This document shows, piece by piece, positions 1 to 6,467 of a DNA stretch of 9,966 bases; the first letter of the stretch is position 1; each line of letters starts with the position of its first letter. A program made the position numbers and the translations under genes. Under the pieces are notes generated by a model. That model ran no database searches and had not been told where the DNA came from. It worked only from the letters and a program-made list of their open reading frames with translations. The DNA lies in contig JAKANW010000060.1 of NCBI GenBank assembly GCA_021823555.1, positions 1 through 9,966 on the forward strand, in the 5' to 3' direction. This DNA comes from Chloroflexota bacterium. Lineage in GTDB: Bacteria > Chloroflexota > Anaerolineae > Anaerolineales > Villigracilaceae.

Positions 1-764
1 GTTTCATCTTGAATCACAGGTTTGTATCCTGCCCCTTGCAGACTGGCTTGCGCGCGGACCAGGTCGCGTGTCTTCACTTCAAGCCGCTTCGAACGCAACC
101 TCTCAAGTTGTGTCGCGTCCAATTCTTCGATCAACCTGCCTTTGTGGATGATCCCGATACGAGCAGCGAGCCTGTCCACTTCGGTCAGAATGTGGCTGGA
201 CATGAAGACCGTCACGCCGCGCTCCACGGCCAGCGACTTCAACAGTCCCCGGATCTCCACCACGCCGGCCGGGTCAAGCCCATTGGCGGGTTCATCGAGG
301 ACGAGCAGCTCCGGTAGGTGCAGCAAGGCGCGCGCCAGCCCCAGGCGTTGGAGGTTGCCCGTCGAAAGCGTACCAGCCTTCCGGTCGGCGTAGGAAGCGA
401 GGCCGAGCCGTTCGATGGCGTCGTCCACGATTTTAGGATCCTGAATCTCGTGGAGGCGACGCGCTACATCTAGATTCTCCCGAACGGACAATTCGGGCCA
501 GGCCGAGGGATTCTCGACGAGGTGACCGACTTGCGCCCACGGCCCGCGTCCGCTCGGACCAACGGGCTGGCCCAGCACTTTGACATTCCCTGCGCTCGGG
601 CGGATCATCCCCAACAGCGCGCGGATGGTCGTGGTCTTGCCCGCACCGTTGAGACCCAGGAAGCCGTAAATCTCGCCGACGCCCACGCGCAGGCTGACGG
701 AGTCCACGGCGCGCACCTGGCCGTAGAATTTCGATAAACCATTGGTTTCGATTGCGAAGTCCAT
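1..764 (-). CDS. ABC transporter ATP-binding protein, BcrA-like, 3' end outside window
   Basis: Nucleotide-binding subunit of an ABC transporter, probably exporting or resisting a hydrophobic compound together with an ABC-2 type permease. The first 254 residues are in the window. Visible motifs: Walker A GLNGAGKTT at 37-45, signature LSTGNLQR at 133-140, Walker B LLVLDEP at 153-159 followed by the D-loop GLDP, and the switch histidine in SSH at 189-191. The segment VENPSAWPELSVRENL at 83-98 replaces the usual Q-loop glutamine with glutamate (E84), as I recall for BcrA and lantibiotic-immunity ATPases. Family members are about 300 residues, so roughly 50 are missing beyond base 1. The ATG at 764 is one base after the TGA of the upstream regulator and has an AGGAAGG Shine-Dalgarno sequence, so translation is probably coupled. 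Substrate cannot be told from the sequence. Confidence 0.93.
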   Translation of the reverse strand, partial: MDFAIETNGLSKFYGQVRAVDSVSLRVGVGEIYGFLGLNGAGKTTTIRALLGMIRPSAGNVKVLGQPVGPSGRGPWAQVGHLVENPSAWPELSVRENLDVARRLHEIQDPKIVDDAIERLGLASYADRKAGTLSTGNLQRLGLARALLHLPELLVLDEPANGLDPAGVVEIRGLLKSLAVERGVTVFMSSHILTEVDRLAARIGIIHKGRLIEELDATQLERLRSKRLEVKTRDLVRAQASLQGAGYKPVIQDE

Positions 765-765
765 G

Positions 766-1077
766 TCACGCCTTCCTGCCGTTGAAAATCAGGCCGAGGC
801 TTTTCCGATACTGATCAAAGGCCGACTTTCCCTCCGCGGTGAGACGGTATTCAGTGTGCGGGATTTTTCCCCGGAAGGTTTTCTTCATTTGAATGTAGCC
901 TGCTTCCTCGAGCCGCGAGAGATGCACGGATAAGTTGCCTTTGGTCAGGCCGCTTTCCTTGAGCAGGAACAGGAAGTCCGCCAATTCGACCGAGGAGAGC
1001 AAGGCCACCAACATTAGCCGCGCCGGCTCATGGATCACGCGATCCAGCCCGGAGAGATTTTGAAGCGAACTGCTCAT
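766..1077 (-). CDS. Winged-helix transcriptional regulator, 103 aa
   Basis: Small DNA-binding protein consisting of a single winged-helix domain, resembling the Pfam HTH_34 group (ArsR/MarR-like fold). Residues 15-28 match the typical opening helix (VIHEPARLMLVALL). A helix-turn-helix at about 35-60 includes TKGNLSVHLSRLEEAG as probable recognition helix, followed by a beta wing with FRGKIPHTEYRLTAEG at 68-83. There is no added ligand-binding domain and no metal-binding cysteines. The ATG overlaps the TGA of the membrane-protein gene (ATGA), with GGAGGGA just upstream; its own TGA is one base before the ABC ATPase start. Such regulators often control the transport genes they sit with, so autoregulation through the inverted repeats near 1823-1865 is inferred. 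Effector unknown. Confidence 0.9.
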   Translation of the reverse strand: MSSSLQNLSGLDRVIHEPARLMLVALLSSVELADFLFLLKESGLTKGNLSVHLSRLEEAGYIQMKKTFRGKIPHTEYRLTAEGKSAFDQYRKSLGLIFNGRKA

Positions 1078-1814
1078 ACTCCCTCCGTGTAGGGGAACGG
1101 GTTTTCTTTGCGATAACGCAGGAAGGTCAGGATGCCGGAAAGCATCAGCAGAAGGCCGGATATCAAAGTGAGCAGGCTGAGGCTGGTCAAGGTGCGGCGG
1201 ATGCTTTCGAACACCGCGGGCTGCAAAATGCCAGGTTGTACATTAGACGGAAAGGCGGGCAATCCCAGCGCGAGTTGCCAGATACCCATTGCCAGCCCTG
1301 CCGGGAGGATCAGGGCTCCCAGCAGACGGAAACGGCGCAGTCCCATCCACTCCCCCGCCAGAAAACACAGGATGGCCCAGATCAATCCTAGTCCCACAGG
1401 GAACCAGGCGGGCATGGAGGCTAAAACACTTTCTGCCGAGGTTGTGAACAGGGCTACAGCCAACAATCCAAGAACGGGCAACAGCAGGAAGAGAATGGCA
1501 TTCCCGATCAGGATGAATACCTGTGTCACTGTCATCCGTTTTCCCCTCACAAAGCCTGTGCGCGGGTAGGTGAAGTGATCTTTCAGCCACAACAAAATCA
1601 GGATGGCCGCCAGGATACCGAATAGCTTGAGGAGGGAAATTTCGCCGGCGATGGATATGAACCAGGAGGGAAGTGAAGCCCGCGGGGCGCTCCCGCTCAG
1701 CAGGAGAATCCCGGCCAGCAGGACAAACAATCCACCGGCGACGATTTCCGTAAACCCGTCCACGAACCAGTATCCACGAGCGCGCTTGATTGTTGCATCA
1801 ATTTGAGTGTTCAT
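1074..1814 (-). CDS. Six-helix membrane protein of unknown function, 246 aa
   Basis: Integral membrane protein, first gene of the three-gene operon. Hydrophobic segments lie at about residues 24-40, 60-77, 98-123, 137-155, 165-185 and 211-233, with a charged N-terminus and a short basic C-terminal tail. Two conserved-looking motifs stand out: YWFVDGFTE at 15-23 before the first helix, and TYPRTGFV at 82-89 in the loop after helix 2. I recall similar motifs in uncharacterised proteins of Chloroflexota and related bacteria that sit beside small winged-helix regulators, but I know no function. It does not look like an ABC-2 permease. The ATG at 1814 follows AAGGATGAAG and sits just below a strong promoter. 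The gene ends in a 4-base overlap with the regulator gene. It may sense or modify the membrane for the transporter, but this is speculation. Confidence 0.85.
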   Translation of the reverse strand: MNTQIDATIKRARGYWFVDGFTEIVAGGLFVLLAGILLLSGSAPRASLPSWFISIAGEISLLKLFGILAAILILLWLKDHFTYPRTGFVRGKRMTVTQVFILIGNAILFLLLPVLGLLAVALFTTSAESVLASMPAWFPVGLGLIWAILCFLAGEWMGLRRFRLLGALILPAGLAMGIWQLALGLPAFPSNVQPGILQPAVFESIRRTLTSLSLLTLISGLLLMLSGILTFLRYRKENPFPYTEGV

Positions 1815-1822
1815 TCTTCATC

Positions 1823-1865
1823 CTTTTTGCAAACTAGTTTGTATCATAAACCTAATTGCAAAAAG
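1823..1865. repeat. Nested inverted repeats, candidate operator
   Basis: A perfect 10-base inverted repeat has arms CTTTTTGCAA at 1823-1832 and TTGCAAAAAG at 1856-1865. Inside it is a perfect 12-base palindrome, CAAACTAGTTTG, at 1830-1841. The palindrome covers the predicted transcription start; the upstream arm fills part of the promoter spacer and the downstream arm abuts the ribosome binding site. This placement would let a bound dimer block RNA polymerase. The obvious candidate binder is the winged-helix protein encoded in the same operon. Confidence 0.6.
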
Positions 1866-1871
1866 AGTCAA
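1843..1871 (-). promoter_or_regulatory. Sigma-70-type promoter of the membrane protein/regulator/ABC operon
   Basis: Read on the minus strand, TTGACT (1871-1866) is followed by exactly 17 bases and then TATGAT (1848-1843). This is five of six matches to each consensus hexamer with ideal spacing. Transcription should begin near 1836, about 20 bases before the ATG at 1814. It lies just past the gltX terminator, so the operon should be transcribed independently of gltX. Confidence 0.8.
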
Positions 1872-1880
1872 GCGCGCGGA

Positions 1881-1918
1881 TATAAAAAGGCTTCCAAAGT
1901 CTCCAGACCTTGGAAGCC
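1881..1918 (-). terminator. Rho-independent terminator of gltX
   Basis: On the minus strand a perfect 9-base stem GGCTTCCAA (1918-1910) / TTGGAAGCC (1897-1889) can be extended by an inner GTCT/AGAC helix across one mismatch. The hairpin is followed directly by TTTTTATA (1888-1881). It begins 35 bases past the gltX stop codon and ends before the next operon's -35 element. Confidence 0.92.
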
Positions 1919-1953
1919 AATTACATTTTCGCTGCCCCCACAGACTGCTCAAA

Positions 1954-3438
1954 TCACTTCATAGCTTCGAGCAACTCAATCGCTTGTTGGAGCCGCGCCA
2001 ACACCTGCTCCTTGCCAATGATCTCCATGCTCTCGAACAACGGCGGGCTGACCTTCTGTCCCGTCACCGCGACGCGCAGGATGCCGAAGACCTGATTGGG
2101 ACTCAGGCCGGACTCCTCGACGTAAGCGCGCATTGGCGGCTCCGCTTCCGCGTGACTTAGGGTGGGCAGCGCGGAAAGGATCTGGTACGCCCTTCGAGCG
2201 ACCTCGGCAGAGCGCGCTGCGTCCAGGTCTTTGGCGACCAATTCCGCGGGGACGGGGGTTATGGTCTCTTTGAAGAAGAAGGCCGCGAACGGGATGCAAT
2301 CATCCAGGGTGACGAGGCGTTCACGGATCAACGGGATCAGCTTGAGCAGCGTATCGTCGTTGACCGGGAGTCCCTCACGGGTGAAATAAGGCTTGAGGCG
2401 CGCGGCCAATTCCTTGGTTGGCAGGAGGCGAATGTGCGCGCCGTTGAAATAATCCAGCTTCTGGAAGTTGATGGCTGCGGGCGAGGGCGTCAGGTTGTCA
2501 ATCGAAAAGCGCTCGATCATCTGATCCAGGGACATGACGTCATCTTCAGGCACGCCCCAGCCCATCAGCGCGATCCAGTTGAGCACGCCTTCGGGGGTAT
2601 AACCGAGGTCTTGCATGTCGCCGATAAAAGTCGAATAGCCGTCCTTAATGGCTTCGGCTTTTTCGCGTTTACTCATCTTGCCCTTGCCTGTGGGTTTGAG
2701 GAAAATCGAAAGATGTACGAAGACCGGTTCATCCCAGCCAAAGGCACGGATGATGTGAACGTGCAGCGGCAGGGATGGCAACCACTCGGAGCCGCGGATG
2801 ACGTGGGTGATTTCCATCAAGTGATCGTCCAGCATGGCGGCCAGGTGATAAGTGGGCAGGCCATCGGACTTTAATAGCACCGAGTCGTTGAGGGCGGAGT
2901 TCTCGGTGGTGATGGGACCGCGCAGCAGGTCGGTGGCCGTGATGGAACCTTCCTTTGGCATCTTGAAACGAATGGTGTACTTCTCGCCAGCCTCGGCGCG
3001 GCGGCGCGCCTCGCCGGGATCCAGCAAACGGCAGGTGCCGTCGTAGCGCGGATTCTGTTTGTTCTTCAACTGCTCCTGGCGCACCTTCTCCAGCCGCTCC
3101 GGGGTGCAGAAACAGGGAAAGGCGTGGCCCAGTTCAACCAGTTTCCAGGCGTATTCGTGATAGATGGCGCGGCGCTCGGTCTGGCGATAAGGGCCATGCG
3201 GCCCGCCGATGTTGGGGCCTTCATCGTAATCAATGCCGAGCCAGTGCAGGCCGTCAATCAGTTCCTGCTCCGCACCGGGAACGAAACGCTTCAGGTCGGT
3301 GTCTTCGATGCGTAAAATGAAAGTCCCACCGGTGCGACGCGCCAGCAGGAAAGGGTAGAGGGCCGAACGAGCAGACCCAAGATGCATACGCCCGGTCGGA
3401 GATGGAGCGAAACGGGTGCGGACAGGTTTGGTCGTCAA
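1954..3438 (-). CDS. gltX: Glutamyl-tRNA synthetase
   Basis: Class I aminoacyl-tRNA synthetase that charges tRNA-Glu with glutamate in the cytoplasm, using ATP. The 494 residues are close to the usual bacterial length of 470-490. The Rossmann-fold entry is RFAPSPTGRMHLGSAR at 9-24, containing the HIGH-type signature HLGS. The second ATP signature is KMSKR at 254-258. A zinc-knuckle pattern C109-x-C111...Y132...C136 has the same spacing as the one I recall for E. coli GluRS (98, 100, 121, 125). The C-terminal part, from about 330, is the helical anticodon-binding region. The start is TTG at 3438, with GGGAGA six bases upstream; the next in-frame ATG lies within the HIGH motif and is too late. 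Whether it also charges tRNA-Gln (non-discriminating type) cannot be decided here. Confidence 0.97.
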   Translation of the reverse strand: MTTKPVRTRFAPSPTGRMHLGSARSALYPFLLARRTGGTFILRIEDTDLKRFVPGAEQELIDGLHWLGIDYDEGPNIGGPHGPYRQTERRAIYHEYAWKLVELGHAFPCFCTPERLEKVRQEQLKNKQNPRYDGTCRLLDPGEARRRAEAGEKYTIRFKMPKEGSITATDLLRGPITTENSALNDSVLLKSDGLPTYHLAAMLDDHLMEITHVIRGSEWLPSLPLHVHIIRAFGWDEPVFVHLSIFLKPTGKGKMSKREKAEAIKDGYSTFIGDMQDLGYTPEGVLNWIALMGWGVPEDDVMSLDQMIERFSIDNLTPSPAAINFQKLDYFNGAHIRLLPTKELAARLKPYFTREGLPVNDDTLLKLIPLIRERLVTLDDCIPFAAFFFKETITPVPAELVAKDLDAARSAEVARRAYQILSALPTLSHAEAEPPMRAYVEESGLSPNQVFGILRVAVTGQKVSPPLFESMEIIGKEQVLARLQQAIELLEAMK

Positions 3439-3444
3439 AATGAA

Positions 3445-3450
3445 TCTCCC
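3445..3450 (-). promoter_or_regulatory. Shine-Dalgarno sequence supporting the TTG start of gltX
   Basis: GGGAGA on the minus strand, six bases before TTG at 3438. It decides the start because no ATG or GTG with a comparable site lies in frame upstream of the catalytic domain. Confidence 0.75.
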
Positions 3451-3497
3451 GGCAAAATGAGCATGGATCGCTTGCAGAAATCGAAATCTTGAATGGC

Positions 3498-3530
3498 CGG
3501 AGTGTTGCGGAAGTAGAACTTCCGACTCCG
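3498..3530. repeat. Bulged inverted repeat between rodA and gltX
   Basis: Outer arms CGGAGT (3498-3503) and ACTCCG (3525-3530) enclose inner arms CGGAAGT (3508-3514) and ACTTCCG (3518-3524), with a three-base loop. This gives 13 base pairs interrupted only by a 4-base bulge on one side. Read on the coding strand there is no T-run after it, so it is not a standard intrinsic terminator. The adjacent 3531-3542 is a perfect A5TAT5 palindrome touching the rodA stop codon. It may be an RNA processing or stability element, or a weak terminator. I see no convincing promoter for gltX in 3439-3540. Confidence 0.6.
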
Positions 3531-3540
3531 AAAAATATTT

Positions 3541-4641
3541 TTAGAAGTCCAGAGATTTGTGGCGCATGGCCACGCTTTCCACCAGTCCAATGCCCACCAT
3601 GAGGGACATCAAACCGGAACCGCCATAACTGATGAATGGCAGCGGCAAACCCGAGACCGGAATAAGATTGAGGTTGACCGCGATGTTGGCCGCGCCCTGG
3701 AAGAACAACAGGGTAGCCACGCCCATGGCGATCATCGAGCCGGATACGTCACGCGCTTTCTGCGCGGCGCGGATGCAGCGCCAGACAATGAATGCCAGGA
3801 TCAGGATGATCAGGATGCCGCCCAACATGCCGAACTCTTCGGAGGTGGCCGAAAAGATAAAGTCTGTGTGGCGCACTTTAAGGAAGCGCAACTGGGTCTG
3901 AGTGCCATGACCGTAGCCTTCCCCAAACAGGCCGCCCGATCCGACTGCAATCAGGGCCTGCTCCACATTATAAGTCGCGCCATAACTGGCATTGGGATCG
4001 GGGAACAAAAAAGTGAGCACGCGCGCCTGTTGGTACGGCTGAAGGAACGGGAAACCAACCATCACGACCAGGAGCGCTACCAATCCCATAATGACAAGCT
4101 GCTTCACTTCAATACCGTTCATCCAGACCATGAAAGCCCAGATGACCATAGTAACCACCACGTTGCTCAGGTTCGGCTGCAACAAGATCCAGAGGACCAA
4201 TCCCCACACCCAGGCCAGACTAAGAAGCAGCCAGCGCAGATCGCGCGGTTTATCCTGGCTTCTCTCAAAATAACGCGCCAGGATCAGGATCACTGTAATT
4301 TTGGCAAACTCAGTTGGCTGGAGAAAGAGGATACCTACCTGAAACCAACGCTGCGCGCCAAAGGCCGCTTGTCCCAACCCGGAGAGAGAGATCAGGAACA
4401 GCATGGTGATCACGTAAACCGGCAGGTAAATCGCCAGCCAGTAACGATAGTCAATACCAGCCAGCAGGACGATCACCACCAACCCAATCAGAACAAAATA
4501 GATCTGGCGGGTTGGATAGGTCTCCAATTCCGGGTTGCCCGCAATCGCCGAACGGATCATGGCAACGCCAAAAGCCGAGGCCAGCATCACTGCGCCCAGA
4601 AGCCAGAAGTCAAAGTTACGCCAGGAGAGACCGCGTATCAT
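3541..4641 (-). CDS. rodA: RodA, SEDS-family peptidoglycan glycosyltransferase
   Basis: Polytopic membrane enzyme (366 aa, about ten hydrophobic segments) that polymerises lipid II into glycan strands and works with PBP2 in side-wall growth. RodA rather than FtsW is favoured by GAQRWFQVGILFLQPTEFAKI-type sequence at 95-115 and by the company of mreC, mreD and mrdA. RHTDFIF at 257-263 contains the aspartate (D260) that corresponds to the essential catalytic Asp of RodA and FtsW. The C-terminal signature PLPFISYGGSGL is at 333-344. One oddity: the usual QPDLGT motif reads QPNLSN at 155-160. The ATG at 4641 is three bases after the minE stop, with only a weak GGGATAG upstream, so translation may depend on coupling. 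It is the last gene of the cluster. Confidence 0.93.
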   Translation of the reverse strand: MIRGLSWRNFDFWLLGAVMLASAFGVAMIRSAIAGNPELETYPTRQIYFVLIGLVVIVLLAGIDYRYWLAIYLPVYVITMLFLISLSGLGQAAFGAQRWFQVGILFLQPTEFAKITVILILARYFERSQDKPRDLRWLLLSLAWVWGLVLWILLQPNLSNVVVTMVIWAFMVWMNGIEVKQLVIMGLVALLVVMVGFPFLQPYQQARVLTFLFPDPNASYGATYNVEQALIAVGSGGLFGEGYGHGTQTQLRFLKVRHTDFIFSATSEEFGMLGGILIILILAFIVWRCIRAAQKARDVSGSMIAMGVATLLFFQGAANIAVNLNLIPVSGLPLPFISYGGSGLMSLMVGIGLVESVAMRHKSLDF

Positions 4642-4644
4642 AAG

Positions 4645-4911
4645 CTATCCCGCGCGGCGGCGAGTCAGCCCGCGCAGGGGAATATCCGCCACCAGCCGCT
4701 GCTCGCGGCCATCACGCTCAACACTAATTTGCACGGCCTGTGGGTCAATATCAATGTGACGAGAAATGGTCTTAAGCAAATCATCCTTTAAAGTTTCCAA
4801 TTCCGTCGGCGTGAGATCCGTGCGGTCATGCACCAGCACCAACTGTAAACGCTCCTTGGCGCTCTCTGCACTACGCTTGCGACCCATCATACGGTCAAAC
4901 AGGCTGTTCAT
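4645..4911 (-). CDS. minE: MinE, cell division topological specificity factor
   Basis: Stimulates the MinD ATPase and displaces MinC from MinD, so that division inhibition clears from mid-cell. The 88 residues equal the E. coli length. An amphipathic, basic N-terminal membrane-targeting stretch (MNSLFDRMMGRKRS) is followed by AKERLQLVLVHDR at 18-30, the MinD-binding and anti-MinCD segment. The rest is the beta-alpha-beta dimerisation domain. An open frame extends 12 codons further upstream into minD, but the ATG at 4911 is preferred. It forms an ATGA overlap with the minD stop, has GGGAGGA just upstream, and gives the proper MinE N-terminus. Confidence 0.94.
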   Translation of the reverse strand: MNSLFDRMMGRKRSAESAKERLQLVLVHDRTDLTPTELETLKDDLLKTISRHIDIDPQAVQISVERDGREQRLVADIPLRGLTRRRAG

Positions 4912-5708
4912 GCTTTCCTCCCCGCCAGGCGCTGGATGCGACCCCAAAGGCCGCCTTGTTTGTCCAGATCCATAAAGGGCACATCCTGTCCCTGCAGGCG
5001 TTTGGCAATATTCCGAAAGGCCTCACCGGCGCGGCTCTTCGCATCCAACGCGACCGGTGAGCCGCGGTTGCTGCCGACAATCACGCCTTCGTCTTCGGGC
5101 ACAATGCCAATCAATTGGATGGCAAGCAGATCAAGCACGTCCTCGGCTGAAAGCATATCATGGTTCTTGACCATGACCGGGTTGAGGCGATTGAGCACCA
5201 AGGCGGGCGAATACTTTTCCTCTGCCTCCAGGATACCAACCACGCGATCGGCATCCCGCACGGCCGAGACCTCCGGGTTGGTGACAACCAGCACGCGGTC
5301 TGCGGCGGCGATGGCATTGCGAAAACCGCGCTCGATCCCGGCAGGTGAATCGACCAGGATGAAATCATGGTCCGGGCGAAGCTCGTCACAGATGCGCACC
5401 ATGTCGCTGGGCGAGACCGCAGTTTTATCGCGGGTCTGGGCGGCAGGAATCAGGTACAAGTCCTGGAAATGTTTGTCGCGGATCATGGACTGCCGCAGAC
5501 GGCAGCGCCCTTCGATGGCATCCACCAGATCGTAGACGATGCGATTCTCAAGCCCCATCACCACGTCGAGGTTGCGCAAACCGATATCGCCGTCAATACA
5601 AACAACCTTCTGGCCGTCTGCAGCCAGGGCAACAGCCAGGTTGGCGACGGCAGTGGTCTTGCCTACGCCGCCTTTTCCAGAGGTGATCGTGACGACTTGT
5701 GCGGTCAT
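4908..5708 (-). CDS. minD: MinD, septum-site determining ATPase
   Basis: Membrane-associated ParA/MinD-type ATPase that dimerises with ATP on the inner face of the membrane and recruits MinC. The deviant Walker A motif GKGGVGKT at 11-18 includes the signature lysine K12 and catalytic K17. Switch I DGDIGLRNLD is at 39-48, and ILVDSPAG at 117-124 is the Walker B/switch II region with D120. The C-terminal GLWGRIQRLAGRKA (253-266) has the pattern of the amphipathic membrane-targeting helix. At 266 aa it is of normal length. The ATG at 5708 is 20 bases after the minC stop, with an AGGAAA site. The stop overlaps the minE start by 4 bases. Confidence 0.97.
   Translation of the reverse strand: MTAQVVTITSGKGGVGKTTAVANLAVALAADGQKVVCIDGDIGLRNLDVVMGLENRIVYDLVDAIEGRCRLRQSMIRDKHFQDLYLIPAAQTRDKTAVSPSDMVRICDELRPDHDFILVDSPAGIERGFRNAIAAADRVLVVTNPEVSAVRDADRVVGILEAEEKYSPALVLNRLNPVMVKNHDMLSAEDVLDLLAIQLIGIVPEDEGVIVGSNRGSPVALDAKSRAGEAFRNIAKRLQGQDVPFMDLDKQGGLWGRIQRLAGRKA
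4916..4922 (-). promoter_or_regulatory. Ribosome binding site that fixes the minE start
   Basis: GGGAGGA on the minus strand, four bases before the ATG at 4911 and inside the minD 3' end. It supports the 88-residue MinE over the longer open frame. Confidence 0.75.
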
Positions 5709-5728
5709 GGATTTTTCCTGTGAACGAA

Positions 5729-6412
5729 TTATCTGGGCTGCCAGGGTTCAGCCTGCAGCCGTCCATCCTTATTAATGCTGGCGGTCTCAGGGCGCGGGTT
5801 GGTCCGGGGTTTGAGCGAAGCCGAGACCTCCTCCGCGATTCGAAGCTGGGCGGTGGAGAGATCCAGGGCACAAATCACGGCCTGGCGATTTCCTTTTGAT
5901 CCAGCATGCACCATACCTCGCAGTCGTCCCCAGACAATCACATTTCCTTCCGCCACGATCTCTGCGCCCGGGTTGACATCTCCCAGCACCACCACGTGAC
6001 CGGCAAATTCAATGCGTTTGCCTGAGCGAAGCGTTTTGTTGATAAAGAGAGCGGTCTCGTCGCCAAGGTTTTCAACGGCAAAGTGTTGACTCTCTTCCGG
6101 GCGAGGCTTGGAAATGCGCGTGGCCAGCCCAAGCAATTGAGCGGTCTTCTCCGTCTTGGGTGAATCGCTGATGACAGCCCACAATGAGACGCCACGTTCC
6201 GAAAGCAGGTCACGCAACTCGACCAGTTCGTTTACGCCCAGCACCTGCGCCCCAACATCCAGTGCGAGGCGCGCACCCCGGAAAAAGGTCTGCCGCTCGT
6301 TAATTTGAGTCACCAGGGAGGCGCACTGCTGCTCCCAGACATCGCCGGTCAGTGTTACCAGCAGTCCATCGCGCAACCCTTTGATTTGGATAGCAGCAGG
6401 TGTAGTTTCCAT
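5729..6412 (-). CDS. minC: MinC, septum-site determining protein
   Basis: Inhibitor of FtsZ assembly, targeted to the membrane by MinD. With the ATG at 6412 the protein has 227 residues. Residues 1-105 form the divergent N-terminal FtsZ-acting domain. Residues 127-200 form the right-handed beta-helix dimer and MinD-binding domain, with the clear signature GHVVVLGDVNPGAEIVAEGN at 138-157 and WGRLRGMVHAG at 161-171. RSGK at 129-132 corresponds to the RSGQ MinD-interaction motif of E. coli MinC. The tail after 200 is proline- and charge-rich and probably disordered. An in-frame GTG at 6457 would add 15 residues. I reject it because it lacks a Shine-Dalgarno site and its extra codons contain a promoter-like TATAAT. 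The ribosome site of the ATG (ACGGAA) is itself modest. Confidence 0.93.
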   Translation of the reverse strand: METTPAAIQIKGLRDGLLVTLTGDVWEQQCASLVTQINERQTFFRGARLALDVGAQVLGVNELVELRDLLSERGVSLWAVISDSPKTEKTAQLLGLATRISKPRPEESQHFAVENLGDETALFINKTLRSGKRIEFAGHVVVLGDVNPGAEIVAEGNVIVWGRLRGMVHAGSKGNRQAVICALDLSTAQLRIAEEVSASLKPRTNPRPETASINKDGRLQAEPWQPR

Positions 6413-6437
6413 TTCCGTCTGGCGAAGATTGGCTTGA

Positions 6438-6467
6438 ATTATACTGCCTCTTTTCACGGCCTGTTAC
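6438..6467 (-). promoter_or_regulatory. Candidate promoter for minC-minD-minE-rodA
   Basis: On the minus strand a perfect TATAAT (6443-6438) is preceded, after 18 bases, by GTAACA (6467-6462), a four-of-six match to TTGACA that overlaps the mrdA stop codon. Transcription would start near 6431, giving a leader of about 20 bases before the minC ATG. The -10 is strong and the -35 mediocre, so this is plausible but unproven. Confidence 0.45.

Noticed and set aside
522..737. Plus-strand open frames over the ABC ATPase region
   Set aside because: They are short shadows of the minus-strand ATPase, which carries all expected nucleotide-binding motifs.
3439..3540. A T-box or riboswitch leader for gltX
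   Set aside because: The space is only about 100 bases, I see no T-box antiterminator sequence, and the single hairpin lacks an alternative partner structure.
3559..4791. A 410-codon open frame on the plus strand
   Set aside because: It lies antisense to rodA and minE, is rich in His, Gln and Asp as expected from the complement of hydrophobic codons, and has no recognisable domain. RodA on the other strand is unmistakable.
4912..4947. A longer MinE starting 12 codons upstream
   Set aside because: It would extend deep into minD and add a non-MinE leader; the ATG at 4911 has an ideal ribosome site, an ATGA overlap and the correct N-terminus.
6413..6457. A longer MinC from GTG at 6457
   Set aside because: There is no ribosome binding site, and the extra codons overlap a TATAAT promoter-like element and the likely transcript start.
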